Made by a program: the position numbers and the translations under genes
The notes under the pieces: generated by a model
Database searches by the model: none
What the model was told of the DNA's origin: nothing
What the model saw: the letters and a program-made list of their open reading frames with translations, nothing else
DNA from: Pikeienuella piscinae
Lineage (GTDB): Bacteria; Pseudomonadota; Alphaproteobacteria; Rhodobacterales; Rhodobacteraceae
Assembly: GCF_011044155.1 (NCBI RefSeq)
Contig: NZ_CP049056.1
Coordinates: 248,001-312,000 of the forward strand
Direction of reading: 5' to 3'
DNA length: 64,000 nucleotides
In this document: in pieces, positions 18,729 through 27,785 of the stretch
Layout: each line of letters starts with the position of its first letter
Position numbering within the stretch: position 1 is the first letter of the stretch

Positions 18729-19718
18729 TCAGCCGCCGAACATGGTGGCGAAACGCTTCTTGTCGGCGTCGATTGACTTCACGACTTCGGGTACGCTGAT
18801 ATCCATCACCTTGACCTCGACGCCTTCCGGCAGCCAGTCGGGACGTCCGACCGAAGCCTTGGCGGGCAGATAGCCTTGGCTCAGCGCCAGTTCCTGACCG
18901 GTGTCGGAAAGGATGAAATCGACGAACTTCCTTGCGTCATCGGCGTTTTTCGCGGTGGCCATGATCGCCACCGGCTCAGTCACCGCCGGCACGCCTTCCG
19001 GGGGGAAAACGAACTCGATCGGCGAGCCGTCCTTCTTGGCGTTCATCGCCATGAAGTCCACAAGGATGCCATAGGCCTTCTCGCCCGATGCGACCGACTT
19101 CAGCACGGCGCCGTTGCCGCGTACCGCCGTCAAGCCGTTTTTCCTCATGTTCTCGAAATAATCCCAGCCCAGATCGTCCCGCGCGGTGAACCCCGCCAGC
19201 AGGAACGCGGCCGCCCCAGAATAGAGCGGGCTGGGCATCACCACCAGGTTCTTGTAGGCGTCACCGGCGAGGTCGCTCCAGTGTTCGGGCTTTTCGGTAG
19301 CGCCGGTATTGTAGGCGATGCCGGTGGTGATCAGCTTGCTGCCGAAATAATAGCCGTCGGCGTCATACGCGTTCGGATCGAACCCCTCGGTGTTCGCGTC
19401 CGCGTAGGCCATCAGCCGGTTATCAGCCTTCAACCCTTCCATACTCACCGCATCCGCGATCAACAGCACGTCGGGTTGCGGGCTTCCGGCCGCAAACTCG
19501 GCCGCCAGCTTCGACAGCAGGTCGCTCGTCCCCGAGCGGAATATTTCCACTTCGACGCCCGGATTGGCCGCCTGGAAAGCGCCGACTGTCGCGGTCGCGT
19601 CCGCGTCGGGCTGCGAAGTGTAAAGCACGAGCTTGTCCGCGGATGCAGTCGACGCCATCCCGACCGCAACCGCCAGCGCCGCCGAAACGCCCGCCAGTCT
19701 TCGAGTTTTCGTCCCCAT
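18729..19718 (-). CDS. ABC importer periplasmic solute-binding protein (FbpA/AEP-like)
   Basis: The 329-residue precursor has a signal peptide ending at TASA before DKLVLYTSQ, the usual start of this binding-protein class. Later SPLYSGAAAF and DTGQELALSQGYLPAK segments fit iron/phosphonate-type binders. No Tyr pair typical of ferric-binding FbpA is obvious, and the neighbourhood (SurE, MBL hydrolase, PhnCDE2) favours an organophosphorus or sugar-phosphate-like ligand. The start was chosen for the GGGAGGA site just upstream. Confidence 0.85.
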   Translation of the reverse strand: MGTKTRRLAGVSAALAVAVGMASTASADKLVLYTSQPDADATATVGAFQAANPGVEVEIFRSGTSDLLSKLAAEFAAGSPQPDVLLIADAVSMEGLKADNRLMAYADANTEGFDPNAYDADGYYFGSKLITTGIAYNTGATEKPEHWSDLAGDAYKNLVVMPSPLYSGAAAFLLAGFTARDDLGWDYFENMRKNGLTAVRGNGAVLKSVASGEKAYGILVDFMAMNAKKDGSPIEFVFPPEGVPAVTEPVAIMATAKNADDARKFVDFILSDTGQELALSQGYLPAKASVGRPDWLPEGVEVKVMDISVPEVVKSIDADKKRFATMFGG

Positions 19719-19836
19719 CGGAAAGTCCTCCCTTTTGAAGCGGGCCAAGCGAGGGGCTCCGCCTCCGCACCCCGCTGCCCATTGCAATCACGATAGTGCG
19801 CCGAAATATAGTCATGTTCAAATGATCCGTGTCAAA

Positions 19837-19847
19837 CACAAATGTTC
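19837..19847. promoter_or_regulatory. Candidate operator, CACAAATGTTC
   Basis: It lies in the divergent region between the solute-binding gene and the SorC-type regulator. A related TGTTCAAATGATCC segment sits about 20 bp to the left, so there may be two binding sites. The same 11-mer recurs upstream of the dehydrogenase operon. Confidence 0.5.
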
Positions 19848-19922
19848 GGATACACTTGCGTGGAGATGCGGCATCAGTCAGGAGGGTGCGAGCGGAGACC
19901 GGGCCAACAGGGGACGCGAGCG

Positions 19923-20900
19923 ATGGCGAACAAATCGAACGGATCCCAGCTTGGAATGGTTTCGTCCGACCTGCATGTCAAAATCGCCTGGCTCTATCAT
20001 GTCGAAGGGATGACGCAGGAGGCGATCGCGAACTTGCTGAAAATCAGCCGGATCAGGGTCATGCGTTCGCTTTCAAACAGTTCCAAAAGCAAGGTGGTTG
20101 TCACCACGATCAACGCCAGCGCCTCCGACCAGATCGCGTTGGAGAGGATGCTGGAAACCCGCTGGCGGTTGGAGAGCGCGGTGGTCGTGCCGACCCCTAG
20201 CGAAGTGAAGAACCTCGAGCGCAGCATCGGTCATGCCGTCGCGCGTTTCATCGACGAGGCGATGCAGGACGGAATGACCCTGGCCATCGGCGGCGGCGCC
20301 ACGTTGCACTCCAGTCTGGACTATCTCGAGCGGCGGGAACTGCAGCGCGCCAGCGTCGTCGGGCTGGTCGGCGGGCTGCCGAACTCGCGCTGGATCAATC
20401 CTTCGATCGTCGCCAGTCGGGTCGCCCAACGCCTCGGCGCCGAAAGCTATCAGATCACAGCGCCCGTGATCGTCGACGCCCCCGACCTGCGGGATCGGCT
20501 CTGGGCGCAGCCGACCTTGCAGGACGTCCACGAGCGGGCGTGCCAGGCGGACCTCGCGATCCTCACGGTCGGCGAGATGGCGGCGACGGCGACCGTGTTC
20601 AATCACGCCATCGCGCCCATAGACCTCCTGCAGCCATTGCGGGAGGCGGGAGCGGTGGCGAATATCCTCAGCTATTTCGTCAATCGCGACGGAGTCCTTG
20701 TCGATCACGAGATCAACCGTCGGATCATGGCGATCCCGCCGACCGAGATCGCCGCATTGCCAAGGGTGGTCCTCGCCGCCGGCGGGGCGCACAAGATCGA
20801 CGCCATTCTGGCTGCGCTGACAGCGGTTCGGGCGCAGGTGCTTATCACCGACCTCGCCACCGCCAGCCAGTTGCTCGCCGCGGCGCCCGATCCGGGATGA
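19923..20900 (+). CDS. SorC/DeoR-type sugar-binding transcriptional regulator
   Basis: The 325-residue protein has an N-terminal helix-turn-helix (HVKIAWLYHVEGMTQEAIA then KISRIRVMRSL) and a C-terminal SorC effector domain (GGGATLHSSLDYL, GGLPNSRWINPS, AILTVGEM, AAGGAHKIDAI). Effectors of this family are usually phosphorylated sugars or related metabolites. I start it at the MANKSNG ATG; in-frame ATGs upstream extend into the operator region. Divergent orientation from the importer suggests control of that operon and of its own gene. Confidence 0.88.
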   Translation: MANKSNGSQLGMVSSDLHVKIAWLYHVEGMTQEAIANLLKISRIRVMRSLSNSSKSKVVVTTINASASDQIALERMLETRWRLESAVVVPTPSEVKNLERSIGHAVARFIDEAMQDGMTLAIGGGATLHSSLDYLERRELQRASVVGLVGGLPNSRWINPSIVASRVAQRLGAESYQITAPVIVDAPDLRDRLWAQPTLQDVHERACQADLAILTVGEMAATATVFNHAIAPIDLLQPLREAGAVANILSYFVNRDGVLVDHEINRRIMAIPPTEIAALPRVVLAAGGAHKIDAILAALTAVRAQVLITDLATASQLLAAAPDPG

Positions 20901-21224
20901 GTTTCGACCTCGTAGAGGTTTGAACTTAATCGGACATCAGGCGTTCGGGTATCGGTCAGGCCGCGCCTGTCGATCTGCGATCCTGCGGCTGTCATGTTCT
21001 TCATTCGCAATGGGTGTGGCGTCGGGGAATGTCTGCGTCGGCGTCTTGGCGCGTCGATGCCGCCAGAGGGCGGCCACCCGGCCATCATCACCGCCAGACG
21101 AATGATCGCCGGGCATCTCCCGAAATAGCGAGAAGCGCCGCGCTAATTCACCCGAATACGCAACGAAACAGGCCTGGCTGGCTCAAGCCGGTTTCCATCG
21201 GAAGCGCCGCCACAGATGAGCCGG
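20901..21224. other. Intergenic region between convergent regulator and phnE genes
   Basis: About 320 bp with no supported gene. A short GCCGG/CCGGC inverted repeat near 21220-21240 lacks a T tract, so no convincing terminator is visible. Confidence 0.4.
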
Positions 21225-22034
21225 TCAGATGATCCGGCGACGGATCTTCGTCGTCACGGTCTCGATCACCAGAACCACCACCAGAATGATGGCCAGGATC
21301 AGCCCGGCCTGGTCCCAGTACAGGTTCGACATGGCCGCATCCAGCGCCATGCCGATACCGCCGGCGCCGACCAGCCCCAGCACGGAGGACTCGCGGATGT
21401 TGATGTCCCAGCGCAGCAGCACGATCCCCCAGAAGCCTGGCTCGACTTGCGGCCAGTATCCCTTCAGCAACAGATGCCGGAATGGAGCGCCCAGCGCCGA
21501 AAGCGCCTCGATGGGACCGGGCTGCGCCTCCTCCAACGCCTCGGAGAGCAGTTTGCCCACGAAGCCTATGGAGCGGAAGGCGATGGCCAGCGTGCCTGCC
21601 AGCGGGCCGGGGCCGAACACGGCCACGAACAGCAGCGCCCAGATCAGCGAGTTGACCGAGCGTGAGGCGACGAACACCGCCGTCGCCAGCCAGTTCAGCG
21701 CCGGGACAGGCGTGATGTTGCGCGCCCCCAGCAGCGCCACCGGGACCGCGATGACCAGCGCCAGCAGGGTGCCCAGCGTGGCCATGTGGATGGTTTCGAT
21801 CAGCGCGCCCTGCACGGCCTTGGGATAGTAGGCCCAGTCGAACGGCCACATGCGCTGGAACAAATCCCAAGTCTGCTCAGGCGCGTCGTAGAGGAACTCG
21901 GGGATGATCTTGATCGTGTCGAGCGACCAGACCACCGCCGCCACCATCAGCAGATAGGCGGCGAAGCGGCCGGTGCGCTGCAGCGGCGTGAAGCGCTCCC
22001 ACTGGCGCAGTTCGCGGGTGGCTTGAACGCTCAC
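21225..22034 (-). CDS. phnE: Phosphonate-type ABC importer permease (second PhnE)
   Basis: The 269-residue inner-membrane protein has about six helices and the PhnE core (TLGTLLALVIAVPVALLGARN, GARNITPVP, SALGAPFRHLLLKGYWPQ and RESSVLGLVGAGGIG). It overlaps the other permease by 4 bp. The pair forms the heteromeric channel of a PhnCDE2-type importer for phosphonates, phosphite or phosphate esters. Confidence 0.9.
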   Translation of the reverse strand: MSVQATRELRQWERFTPLQRTGRFAAYLLMVAAVVWSLDTIKIIPEFLYDAPEQTWDLFQRMWPFDWAYYPKAVQGALIETIHMATLGTLLALVIAVPVALLGARNITPVPALNWLATAVFVASRSVNSLIWALLFVAVFGPGPLAGTLAIAFRSIGFVGKLLSEALEEAQPGPIEALSALGAPFRHLLLKGYWPQVEPGFWGIVLLRWDINIRESSVLGLVGAGGIGMALDAAMSNLYWDQAGLILAIILVVVLVIETVTTKIRRRII

Positions 22035-22831
22035 TGGAACAGCTTTCGCAGTCGCCCTGCCGCCGCCTCGGTGACCAGCACCAGGGCGACGATGGTCAGC
22101 AGGATCGTCAGCACGAAGTCGTAGTCAAACCGCTGATAGGCGGTGAACAGCGGCGCGCCCAGACCGCCCGCGCCGACGATGCCGACCATGGTCGAGTTAC
22201 GCAGGTTCGAATCGAATTGGTAGGAGGCGAAGCCGATGAACCGCGCCGCCACCTGCGGCAGCACCGCCATCACCAGCACCCCCAGGAACGTGCCGCCCGC
22301 CGCGCGCGCGGCCTCGACAGGCTTCATGTCGATCTCCTCGATCGCCTCGCCAAACAGCTTCGAGATGAAGCCGAGCGAGGCCACGATCAGCGCCATCGTC
22401 CCCGCCAACGCGCCGAAGCCCACCGCTTTGACGAACAGGATGGCGACGATGACCGAATGCAGCGAGCGGCAGAGCGCAATGAAGCTTCGCGCCGCCCAAC
22501 TGACCGGCGCCGGCATCAGGTTGCGCGCCGACAAAAAGCCCAGCGGCAGCGCCAGGAGCACCCCGAAGAAAGTAGCCAGCACCGCAATCTGCAGGCTCTC
22601 CAGCGTGCCGTCCAGCAGTAGCCGCAACTTGTCCGGCGCGGTCTGCGGCGGGAACATCCGCGACAGGAAGGTGGCGCCGTTCGACAGGCCCTCGACAAAA
22701 CGCTCCCAACTCACCCCCAGCTTCGAGGCTGCGTAAAGCGCATAGAACGCCACCAGAAAAAAGATCGCCCGGCGCCGCCAGTTTGGCGCAAAGGGCGCGG
22801 GGCGCCGGACGGAAGAGGCGGACGCGGTCAT
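22031..22831 (-). CDS. phnE: Phosphonate-type ABC importer permease (first PhnE)
   Basis: The 266-residue protein is parallel in plan to the downstream permease: [40 protein letters not shown] and [15 protein letters not shown] are the PhnE family blocks. The start ATG overlaps the PhnC stop (ATGA). Two PhnE genes in tandem, both intact, are common for this importer class. Confidence 0.9.
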   Translation of the reverse strand: MTASASSVRRPAPFAPNWRRRAIFFLVAFYALYAASKLGVSWERFVEGLSNGATFLSRMFPPQTAPDKLRLLLDGTLESLQIAVLATFFGVLLALPLGFLSARNLMPAPVSWAARSFIALCRSLHSVIVAILFVKAVGFGALAGTMALIVASLGFISKLFGEAIEEIDMKPVEAARAAGGTFLGVLVMAVLPQVAARFIGFASYQFDSNLRNSTMVGIVGAGGLGAPLFTAYQRFDYDFVLTILLTIVALVLVTEAAAGRLRKLFQ

Positions 22832-23613
22832 TGCAGCCAGCCCTCGCCGCCGTAGATTTCGACCAGATGCGCATGCTCCAGCGCCTCGGGCGGGCCGTCG
22901 AACACCACCGCGCCATTGGCCAGGCCGATGATCCGCCCGGCGCAACGCCGGGCCAGATCTACGTTATGGATGTTGATCACCACTGGAACCCGCTCGCGCT
23001 CGGCCAATTCGCTCAGCAGGTCCATAATCTCGGTCGAGGTGCGTGGATCCAGCGACGAGGTTGGCTCGTCCGCCAGCATCAGGCGTGGGCGCTGCATCAG
23101 CGCGCGGGCGATCCCCACCCGCTGGCGCTGCCCGCCCGAAAGCTGGTCGGCGCGGCGGCGCACGAAACTCTCGTCCAGGCCTACCCGCTCGATTAGAGTG
23201 AAGGCGCGCTCCACGTCCTCGGGCAGGAATCTGCGCAACCAGACTCGCCACAAGGGCGCATAGCCGAGCCGACCGCACAGGATGTTCTCGATCACGGAGA
23301 GGCGCTCGACCAGATTGTATTCCTGAAAAACCATGCCGATCTTGCGGCGCGCCAGCCGCAGTTGCGCGCCTTTCAGAGCGGCAAGATCCTGGCCGTCGAA
23401 CCAAACTTCGCCCGAGGTGGGATCGACCAGCCGGTTGATGCATCGGATCAACGTCGATTTCCCGGTTCCCGAGGGGCCGATGATCGCAGTCACGCCCGAA
23501 GGGGCGACCTCCAGGTTGATCCCCTTCAGCACCGGCTGGCCCGCGCGGTATTCCTTCACCAGATTGTGGATGCGCAATGCGGAGCCGTCCGCAGGCGACT
23601 CGAAATTCATCAT
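22828..23613 (-). CDS. phnC: Phosphonate-type ABC importer ATPase
   Basis: Walker [14 protein letters not shown], signature [15 protein letters not shown] and Walker [13 protein letters not shown] are complete; family segments [12 protein letters not shown] and RLGYAPLW mark PhnC rather than other ATPases. The protein has 261 residues from the MMNFES start; an in-frame ATG nine codons further upstream cannot be excluded, since neither has a strong ribosome-binding site. Confidence 0.9.
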   Translation of the reverse strand: MMNFESPADGSALRIHNLVKEYRAGQPVLKGINLEVAPSGVTAIIGPSGTGKSTLIRCINRLVDPTSGEVWFDGQDLAALKGAQLRLARRKIGMVFQEYNLVERLSVIENILCGRLGYAPLWRVWLRRFLPEDVERAFTLIERVGLDESFVRRRADQLSGGQRQRVGIARALMQRPRLMLADEPTSSLDPRTSTEIMDLLSELAERERVPVVINIHNVDLARRCAGRIIGLANGAVVFDGPPEALEHAHLVEIYGGEGWLQ

Positions 23614-23728
23614 GATCGGTCTCAGAGTGGAGGGGGCCATCGGGGGGATGTCGCTGCGTCCAGAGATGAGGTGCGCCCGACGGGATCGGCGGGCGCACCC
23701 GGAAGCGGCGGCAGGGTAGGAGCGCCGG

Positions 23729-24742
23729 CTAATCCGCCTTTTTCTTCTTGAGCTTTTCCATCTCGCGCTTGGATTGCGCCTCGTAACTGCGCTTGTTGAA
23801 GGGAGTGCCGGACTTCTCGGCCACCTCGCGCACCACCGCCCAGCGGTCCTTGTAATTGACCGGAACGTAGCGGTCCTCGCCGTTCAGTTCGGCCTGCTCC
23901 TCTTCGGAAAAGCGGTAGCTGAAGAAACACTCCTTGATCTTGTCTTGCAGCGCGGGCGTCAGGTCGTGCGCATAGACGTTGCCGTTGGTCGGGAATATGT
24001 CGCTGGTGTAGAGGATGCGGAAGTCGTCACGCTGAATCTCGCCGCGCTCCACCATTCGCTCAAAGACATCGCTGGCCACGGCCGCCATGTCGTAATCGCC
24101 GTGCATGACGCCCAAGATCGATTTGTCATGGCCGCCCGACATCATCGGCGTGTAATCGGTCTCCGGGGTCAGGCCCAGCTCAGGAAACAGGACCCGCGGC
24201 GCCAAGTTGCCGGAGTTCGACGAGGGCGAAGTATGGGCGACTTTCTTGTCCTTGAGGTCGGAAAGTTCGTGGAAGTCGCTCGACGCCTTGACCAGAGCGA
24301 TCAGGTGGTAGCCGCGCGGCCCGGCCTCGGAGCCGCCCGAAGCGAACGGCACGGCGCCGGCCATGTTGACGGCAAAGGCGGTGGGCCCGGTCGAGAAGGC
24401 GGCGATATGGAGCCGCCCCGAGCGCATGGCCTCAATCTGGGCGGTGTTCGACTGCACCGAGTAATAGACCACCTTGCGGTCGATACAACTGCTCAGATGG
24501 TCGATGAACGGCTGCAGCAGATTCGAGTAGACAGCCGGATCCTCGACCGGAGTATAGGCGAAGACCAGCGTTGAGGGATCCTTCAGCAGCGAGGGATCTG
24601 TCGGCGTGTCGGCGACCAGATCGCCGTCGGCGTCGCAGTAAAGGTCGTCAAGCTGCCCGCGATTCGGGCAGGTGTCCTGCGCAAGGGCGGCCTCGGACAT
24701 GAATCCCAGGATCATTCCCAGAGCCAGCAAGCTACGTATCAC
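23729..24742 (-). CDS. phnD: Phosphonate/phosphite-type periplasmic binding protein (PhnD family)
   Basis: The 337-residue precursor has a signal peptide ending near EAALAQ. The mature part follows the PhnD plan ([64 protein letters not shown]). Two Cys pairs near the N-terminus ([15 protein letters not shown]) form an unusual Asp-rich prefix of about 30 residues. The C-terminus is lysine-rich ([10 protein letters not shown]). The GTG start has GGGGA eight bases upstream. It is the first gene of the importer operon. Confidence 0.88.
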   Translation of the reverse strand: MIRSLLALGMILGFMSEAALAQDTCPNRGQLDDLYCDADGDLVADTPTDPSLLKDPSTLVFAYTPVEDPAVYSNLLQPFIDHLSSCIDRKVVYYSVQSNTAQIEAMRSGRLHIAAFSTGPTAFAVNMAGAVPFASGGSEAGPRGYHLIALVKASSDFHELSDLKDKKVAHTSPSSNSGNLAPRVLFPELGLTPETDYTPMMSGGHDKSILGVMHGDYDMAAVASDVFERMVERGEIQRDDFRILYTSDIFPTNGNVYAHDLTPALQDKIKECFFSYRFSEEEQAELNGEDRYVPVNYKDRWAVVREVAEKSGTPFNKRSYEAQSKREMEKLKKKKAD

Positions 24743-24785
24743 GTTATTTCCCCAATCTTCGGTGGATCGAAACCCCACAACGGCA

Positions 24786-24816
24786 ATTAATGGCAAAATT
24801 TTTTTTTTTGAGTCAA
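24786..24816 (-). promoter_or_regulatory. phnD: Candidate phnD promoter with an 11-A tract in its spacer
   Basis: On the minus strand, TTGACT is followed by C, eleven A, TTTT, GCC and then ATTAAT, about 45 bp before the phnD start. Read as -35 and -10, the spacer is 19 bp. A homopolymer of this length is exceptional in this GC-rich sequence. Confidence 0.45.
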
Positions 24817-25351
24817 CTTGGATGCGCGCCGTAGGCGCGGTCAAATGAAACGCTCGGATCTCCGTTTGGTCGGGGAAGATTCGGCATAGGCGGCTCAGGA
24901 AATCTGGACAGGGGCGATGAGTGGATGGTCTGCGCATTATCGCCATGGTTGCCGAGAGAGAGGAGCGACGATCATCTGACGAACGCGGCGGAATCAGAGC
25001 CCGGCCTTCAAAGCAAGGCATGATCGGAACGGGCGCATGATCGACGTGATTTCGGTCAGAAAAACCAGGAGTCTTCTCCAAGCCTGAAGGTCGCTGCTGG
25101 AGATCCGCGTGCGCTCCGCGCATCGTCATCCTGGTCAGCGACGCCATGTCAGCCGCACGAACAGGCCCAAGTAGACTGCGCGCTCGATCACATGTGTGGA
25201 CGATAAGAAAGTCTGTGCAAGCCGAGCGGCATGCATAAAAGGAGATTCGATCTCCTTTGCAAGCGGCGCTTGAGGTATGGAGCGCACCGCGCGTTCGGCG
25301 CCGCCCGGCCGCGGAGCCGAAGCCACGCGGCCGGATGACATTCGTGGCGTC
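24817..25351. other. Intergenic region between phnD and usp
   Basis: About 535 bp without a supportable gene. It contains the usp terminator hairpin described separately; nothing else stands out. Confidence 0.4.
25238..25258 (-). terminator. Hairpin terminator downstream of usp
   Basis: A perfect 9-bp inverted repeat, AAAGGAGAT-TCG-ATCTCCTTT, with a three-base loop, followed on the minus strand by a further T. It lies about 95 bp after the usp stop codon. Confidence 0.55.
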
Positions 25352-26191
25352 TCAGTGCGCGAAAAGTGTCGGCATGGGTGGCGCGGCTGCTATGCTCCGC
25401 GTCGCGCCGCCGACAACATACTCCCGCAACCGGGAATGGGCGTAACCACCCATCACGAGAAGATCAGCGCCGGTTTCGCGCACGCGCCGGGCCAAGGTAT
25501 CGCCGATCGTAGCATCGCCGCCGGGGTCGACCCGGAGTTCGACCGCCACGTCGAGGCGCGAAAGCTGTTGCGCCAACATCGTCGCGCGTTCCTCCCGATC
25601 CGCCGAGGCGCCGACGACACAGATCTCCACCGTCTGCGCCGCCTTCAGGAACGGCGTCGCGCCGCGCACCGCCCGCAGCGCTTCGCGCCCGCCATCATAG
25701 GCGATCACCGCGACCCCGCCGCTCGGGACGGACTGGCCCTCGCCGATCACCAGGACAGGGGCGTCGCCTTCGAAGAGCGCGCTCTCGAAGGCTTCGGTGG
25801 CGACAGAGGCTTTGTCGGAGCCGTAAGGCGGACTCAGCACGACCAGGTCGGCGAACTGCGCCCGCGTGGCGAGGGCGGTGGCGAAATCGCCCGGCGTGCG
25901 GGCGAGCGTCTCGACATCCGAAAGAATTCCTGCAGCGGCGAGCGCGGCCTCCGCTTTCTTCCCCTGTTTTTCGGCTTCCGCCGCCGCCTCGGCTATATAG
26001 TTCTGGTAGAAGTCGAACGCGTCCGGTGTATTGGCGTAGGGAACCGGCGGAATCGCAGGCTCATAGCCGCATGCGAGCACGGAGAGATGGGCGTCGAAAG
26101 CCGTGGCGATAGCGGTCGCCGCCTCCAGCCGCGGCGCCGACAGCGCGCCAGCGTCGAAATAGGTCAGGATCGATTTCATACTCGAAGTCAT
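25352..26191 (-). CDS. Universal stress protein, two-domain
   Basis: The 279-residue cytoplasmic protein has an N-terminal UspA-like half (MKSILTYFDAG...ATAIATAFDAHLSVL) and a C-terminal half ending in the ATP-binding-type motif (DLLVMGGYAHSRLREYVVGGATR). USP proteins support survival under starvation or low oxygen. The start was chosen at MTSSM with AAAGGA upstream. A FixK-type palindrome lies about 145 bp upstream, consistent with low-oxygen induction. Confidence 0.85.
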   Translation of the reverse strand: MTSSMKSILTYFDAGALSAPRLEAATAIATAFDAHLSVLACGYEPAIPPVPYANTPDAFDFYQNYIAEAAAEAEKQGKKAEAALAAAGILSDVETLARTPGDFATALATRAQFADLVVLSPPYGSDKASVATEAFESALFEGDAPVLVIGEGQSVPSGGVAVIAYDGGREALRAVRGATPFLKAAQTVEICVVGASADREERATMLAQQLSRLDVAVELRVDPGGDATIGDTLARRVRETGADLLVMGGYAHSRLREYVVGGATRSIAAAPPMPTLFAH

Positions 26192-26333
26192 CAGTGCATC
26201 CTTTCGTGGCGGGTCCGGTACGGGCTGTATATTCGCGTGCGTGGTTACTTCCGGCATATCGACAACCTTCTCGGTCAAGAATCGGAATGCGCCTCGCGCT
26301 AGCGGTAATTTCTCTCTTCCGCGCCGCGCCGCA

Positions 26334-26347
26334 TTGATCGATATCAA
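26334..26347. promoter_or_regulatory. FNR/FixK-type box TTGATCGATATCAA
   Basis: A perfect TTGAT-N4-ATCAA palindrome matching the established FNR/FixK consensus, upstream of the minus-strand usp gene. Confidence 0.75.
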
Positions 26348-26717
26348 GGCGGGCGACGGCGGCCTCGATCGTCAGTACGAGCTCCCGGTCCCGAGGGTGG
26401 AGGACTTCTATACCCGGCCGGGCTTGTCATTGCCGAGGCCGAGAAGAGGCGAGCGAGAGAGTTGGCTTATCTTCGGATGACAGTGGGCCGAGCGTTCGAT
26501 CAATACGTGGGTCACCGGCGTCGCGAGCGAGATCGCTTCCGTCGCCGTCAACGCCGACCTCGGCATTTTGCCGGTCACCCGGCGGCTTCGAGTTGCAGCC
26601 CCTGACGTCGGGTGGGATCGGCCCGCTCACGGCGGGGGAGCCTGGCGCGCCTGCTCGGGGAGAAGGGGCCGACCGGGCGCGCTCGCCATCGTTTCCTTCA
26701 GTTGACGACGCCGGTCT
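26348..26717. other. Intergenic region between usp and phasin promoters
   Basis: About 370 bp between the two FixK-type boxes. Long open frames here are antisense or out-of-frame and are not protein-like. I see no gene. Confidence 0.4.
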
Positions 26718-26731
26718 TTGACAGGCGTCAA
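26718..26731. promoter_or_regulatory. FixK-type box variant TTGACAGGCGTCAA
   Basis: A perfect palindrome TTGAC-N4-GTCAA, 71 bp before the phasin start. The change from the canonical box is symmetrical in both half-sites, which favours a real dyad site. Confidence 0.65.
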
Positions 26732-26801
26732 AGCCTGCTTCGGAGATCAGGCGATAATGGAACTGTAAACGCACACGCAATGTCAATTCGAGGAGCCTCC
26801 A

Positions 26802-27239
26802 ATGCCCAGATCGCAAGCCGCTCCGCTGATGCCCAGCGATATCAAGATCGCCGTCCCGCCTCTCGACATGGAACCAGTCTTTGCCGCCAATCAGCGCGCG
26901 TTGAAAGCCGCATCCGAGGCTCAGGCGCACATGATTTCCCGTGTCACCAAGTTCAACTCGGAGCTTTTCGGCTTCGTCAATCGACGCCTCGACCAAGACC
27001 GCTGCGCGGCGAAGGAAATTTCGCGATGCCAGACTCCGCAGGACATGATGTCCATCTACGCCAAGTTCGCGGAGCGGGCGATGAAAGACTATTCGGAGGA
27101 AATCGGCCTTCTCGCCGGCATCTATGCGGATCAGGCGCGCGAGGCCCTGGAGGATGCCCAACATCAGGTCGAAGAGGTGATCGAACCTGCCGCCGACGCG
27201 GTCAACGGCGAGAACAACACCAAGGAAAAGGCCGCCTGA
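26802..27239 (+). CDS. Phasin family protein
   Basis: The 145-residue small helical protein of the phasin type (FAANQRALKAASEAQAHMI, FNSELFGFVNRRLDQD, QTPQDMMSIYAKFAERAMKDY) probably coats polyhydroxyalkanoate granules. A PHA synthase lies 21 kb away in the same island, and both genes have FixK-type boxes. The start ATG is preceded by GGAG (GAGGAGCCTCCA). The Lys/Glu-rich C-terminus fits the family. Confidence 0.82.
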   Translation: MPRSQAAPLMPSDIKIAVPPLDMEPVFAANQRALKAASEAQAHMISRVTKFNSELFGFVNRRLDQDRCAAKEISRCQTPQDMMSIYAKFAERAMKDYSEEIGLLAGIYADQAREALEDAQHQVEEVIEPAADAVNGENNTKEKAA

Positions 27240-27785
27240 GCGCCGCCCGCAGCGCTTCCGGTCGGGAGGAGCCCGACGATGAACTTACCTCCCCGTCACA
27301 CTGAGCGGGGTTGAACGAATACTGTGTTCGCGGGTGTGCAGGCTGTGCGTCTGCTTCATGCGAAGCGGGCCAGTCACAGGAGCCTATTTCCGTATGCGCA
27401 TGCCTCCAGCGATGGCGGCCTTTGTGTCTGACGCTCTGGATATGCGGGCGTCTCGGGAGTCGCGCTATCCGCAAACTGCGATCTGCGGTTAAGTCGACAC
27501 GCGAGGTCGAAACGCGAAAGAGCCGCAGCCGCATGGTGTGGTCCGGTGGGGTCAGGATGGCGCGCCTGATCAGGAAGCGTATCTGGTCGCGAAGCGTTCA
27601 GGCGCCAGCAAAGCTGCGAGTGTCCGTCATCCAACGCAAAGTCCGCTCGCTGGATTTCTCCCCCGTCCCGATTTCCCGTTTTTTGTGTTGCGGCGCCGTG
27701 CTAGGATTCGGCTAGCCTCATCGAGACCACGAGAGGAAGAAGGAATGAAATTCTTCGATGGTCGAGTCGGTCGCGGGCGTCAAGA
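27240..27785. other. Intergenic region upstream of fixL
   Basis: About 545 bp with no convincing coding sequence. A 134-codon plus-strand frame is present but is Cys/Arg-rich and lacks a ribosome-binding site. No FixK-type box is visible here. Confidence 0.4.

Noticed and set aside
26427-27164. Long minus-strand ORF opposite the phasin gene
   Set aside because: It is the antisense of a gene with clear phasin features, and its composition is not protein-like.
27311-27715. 134-codon ORF upstream of fixL
   Set aside because: Composition is unlike the neighbours, no ribosome-binding site is visible, and no family is recognisable.
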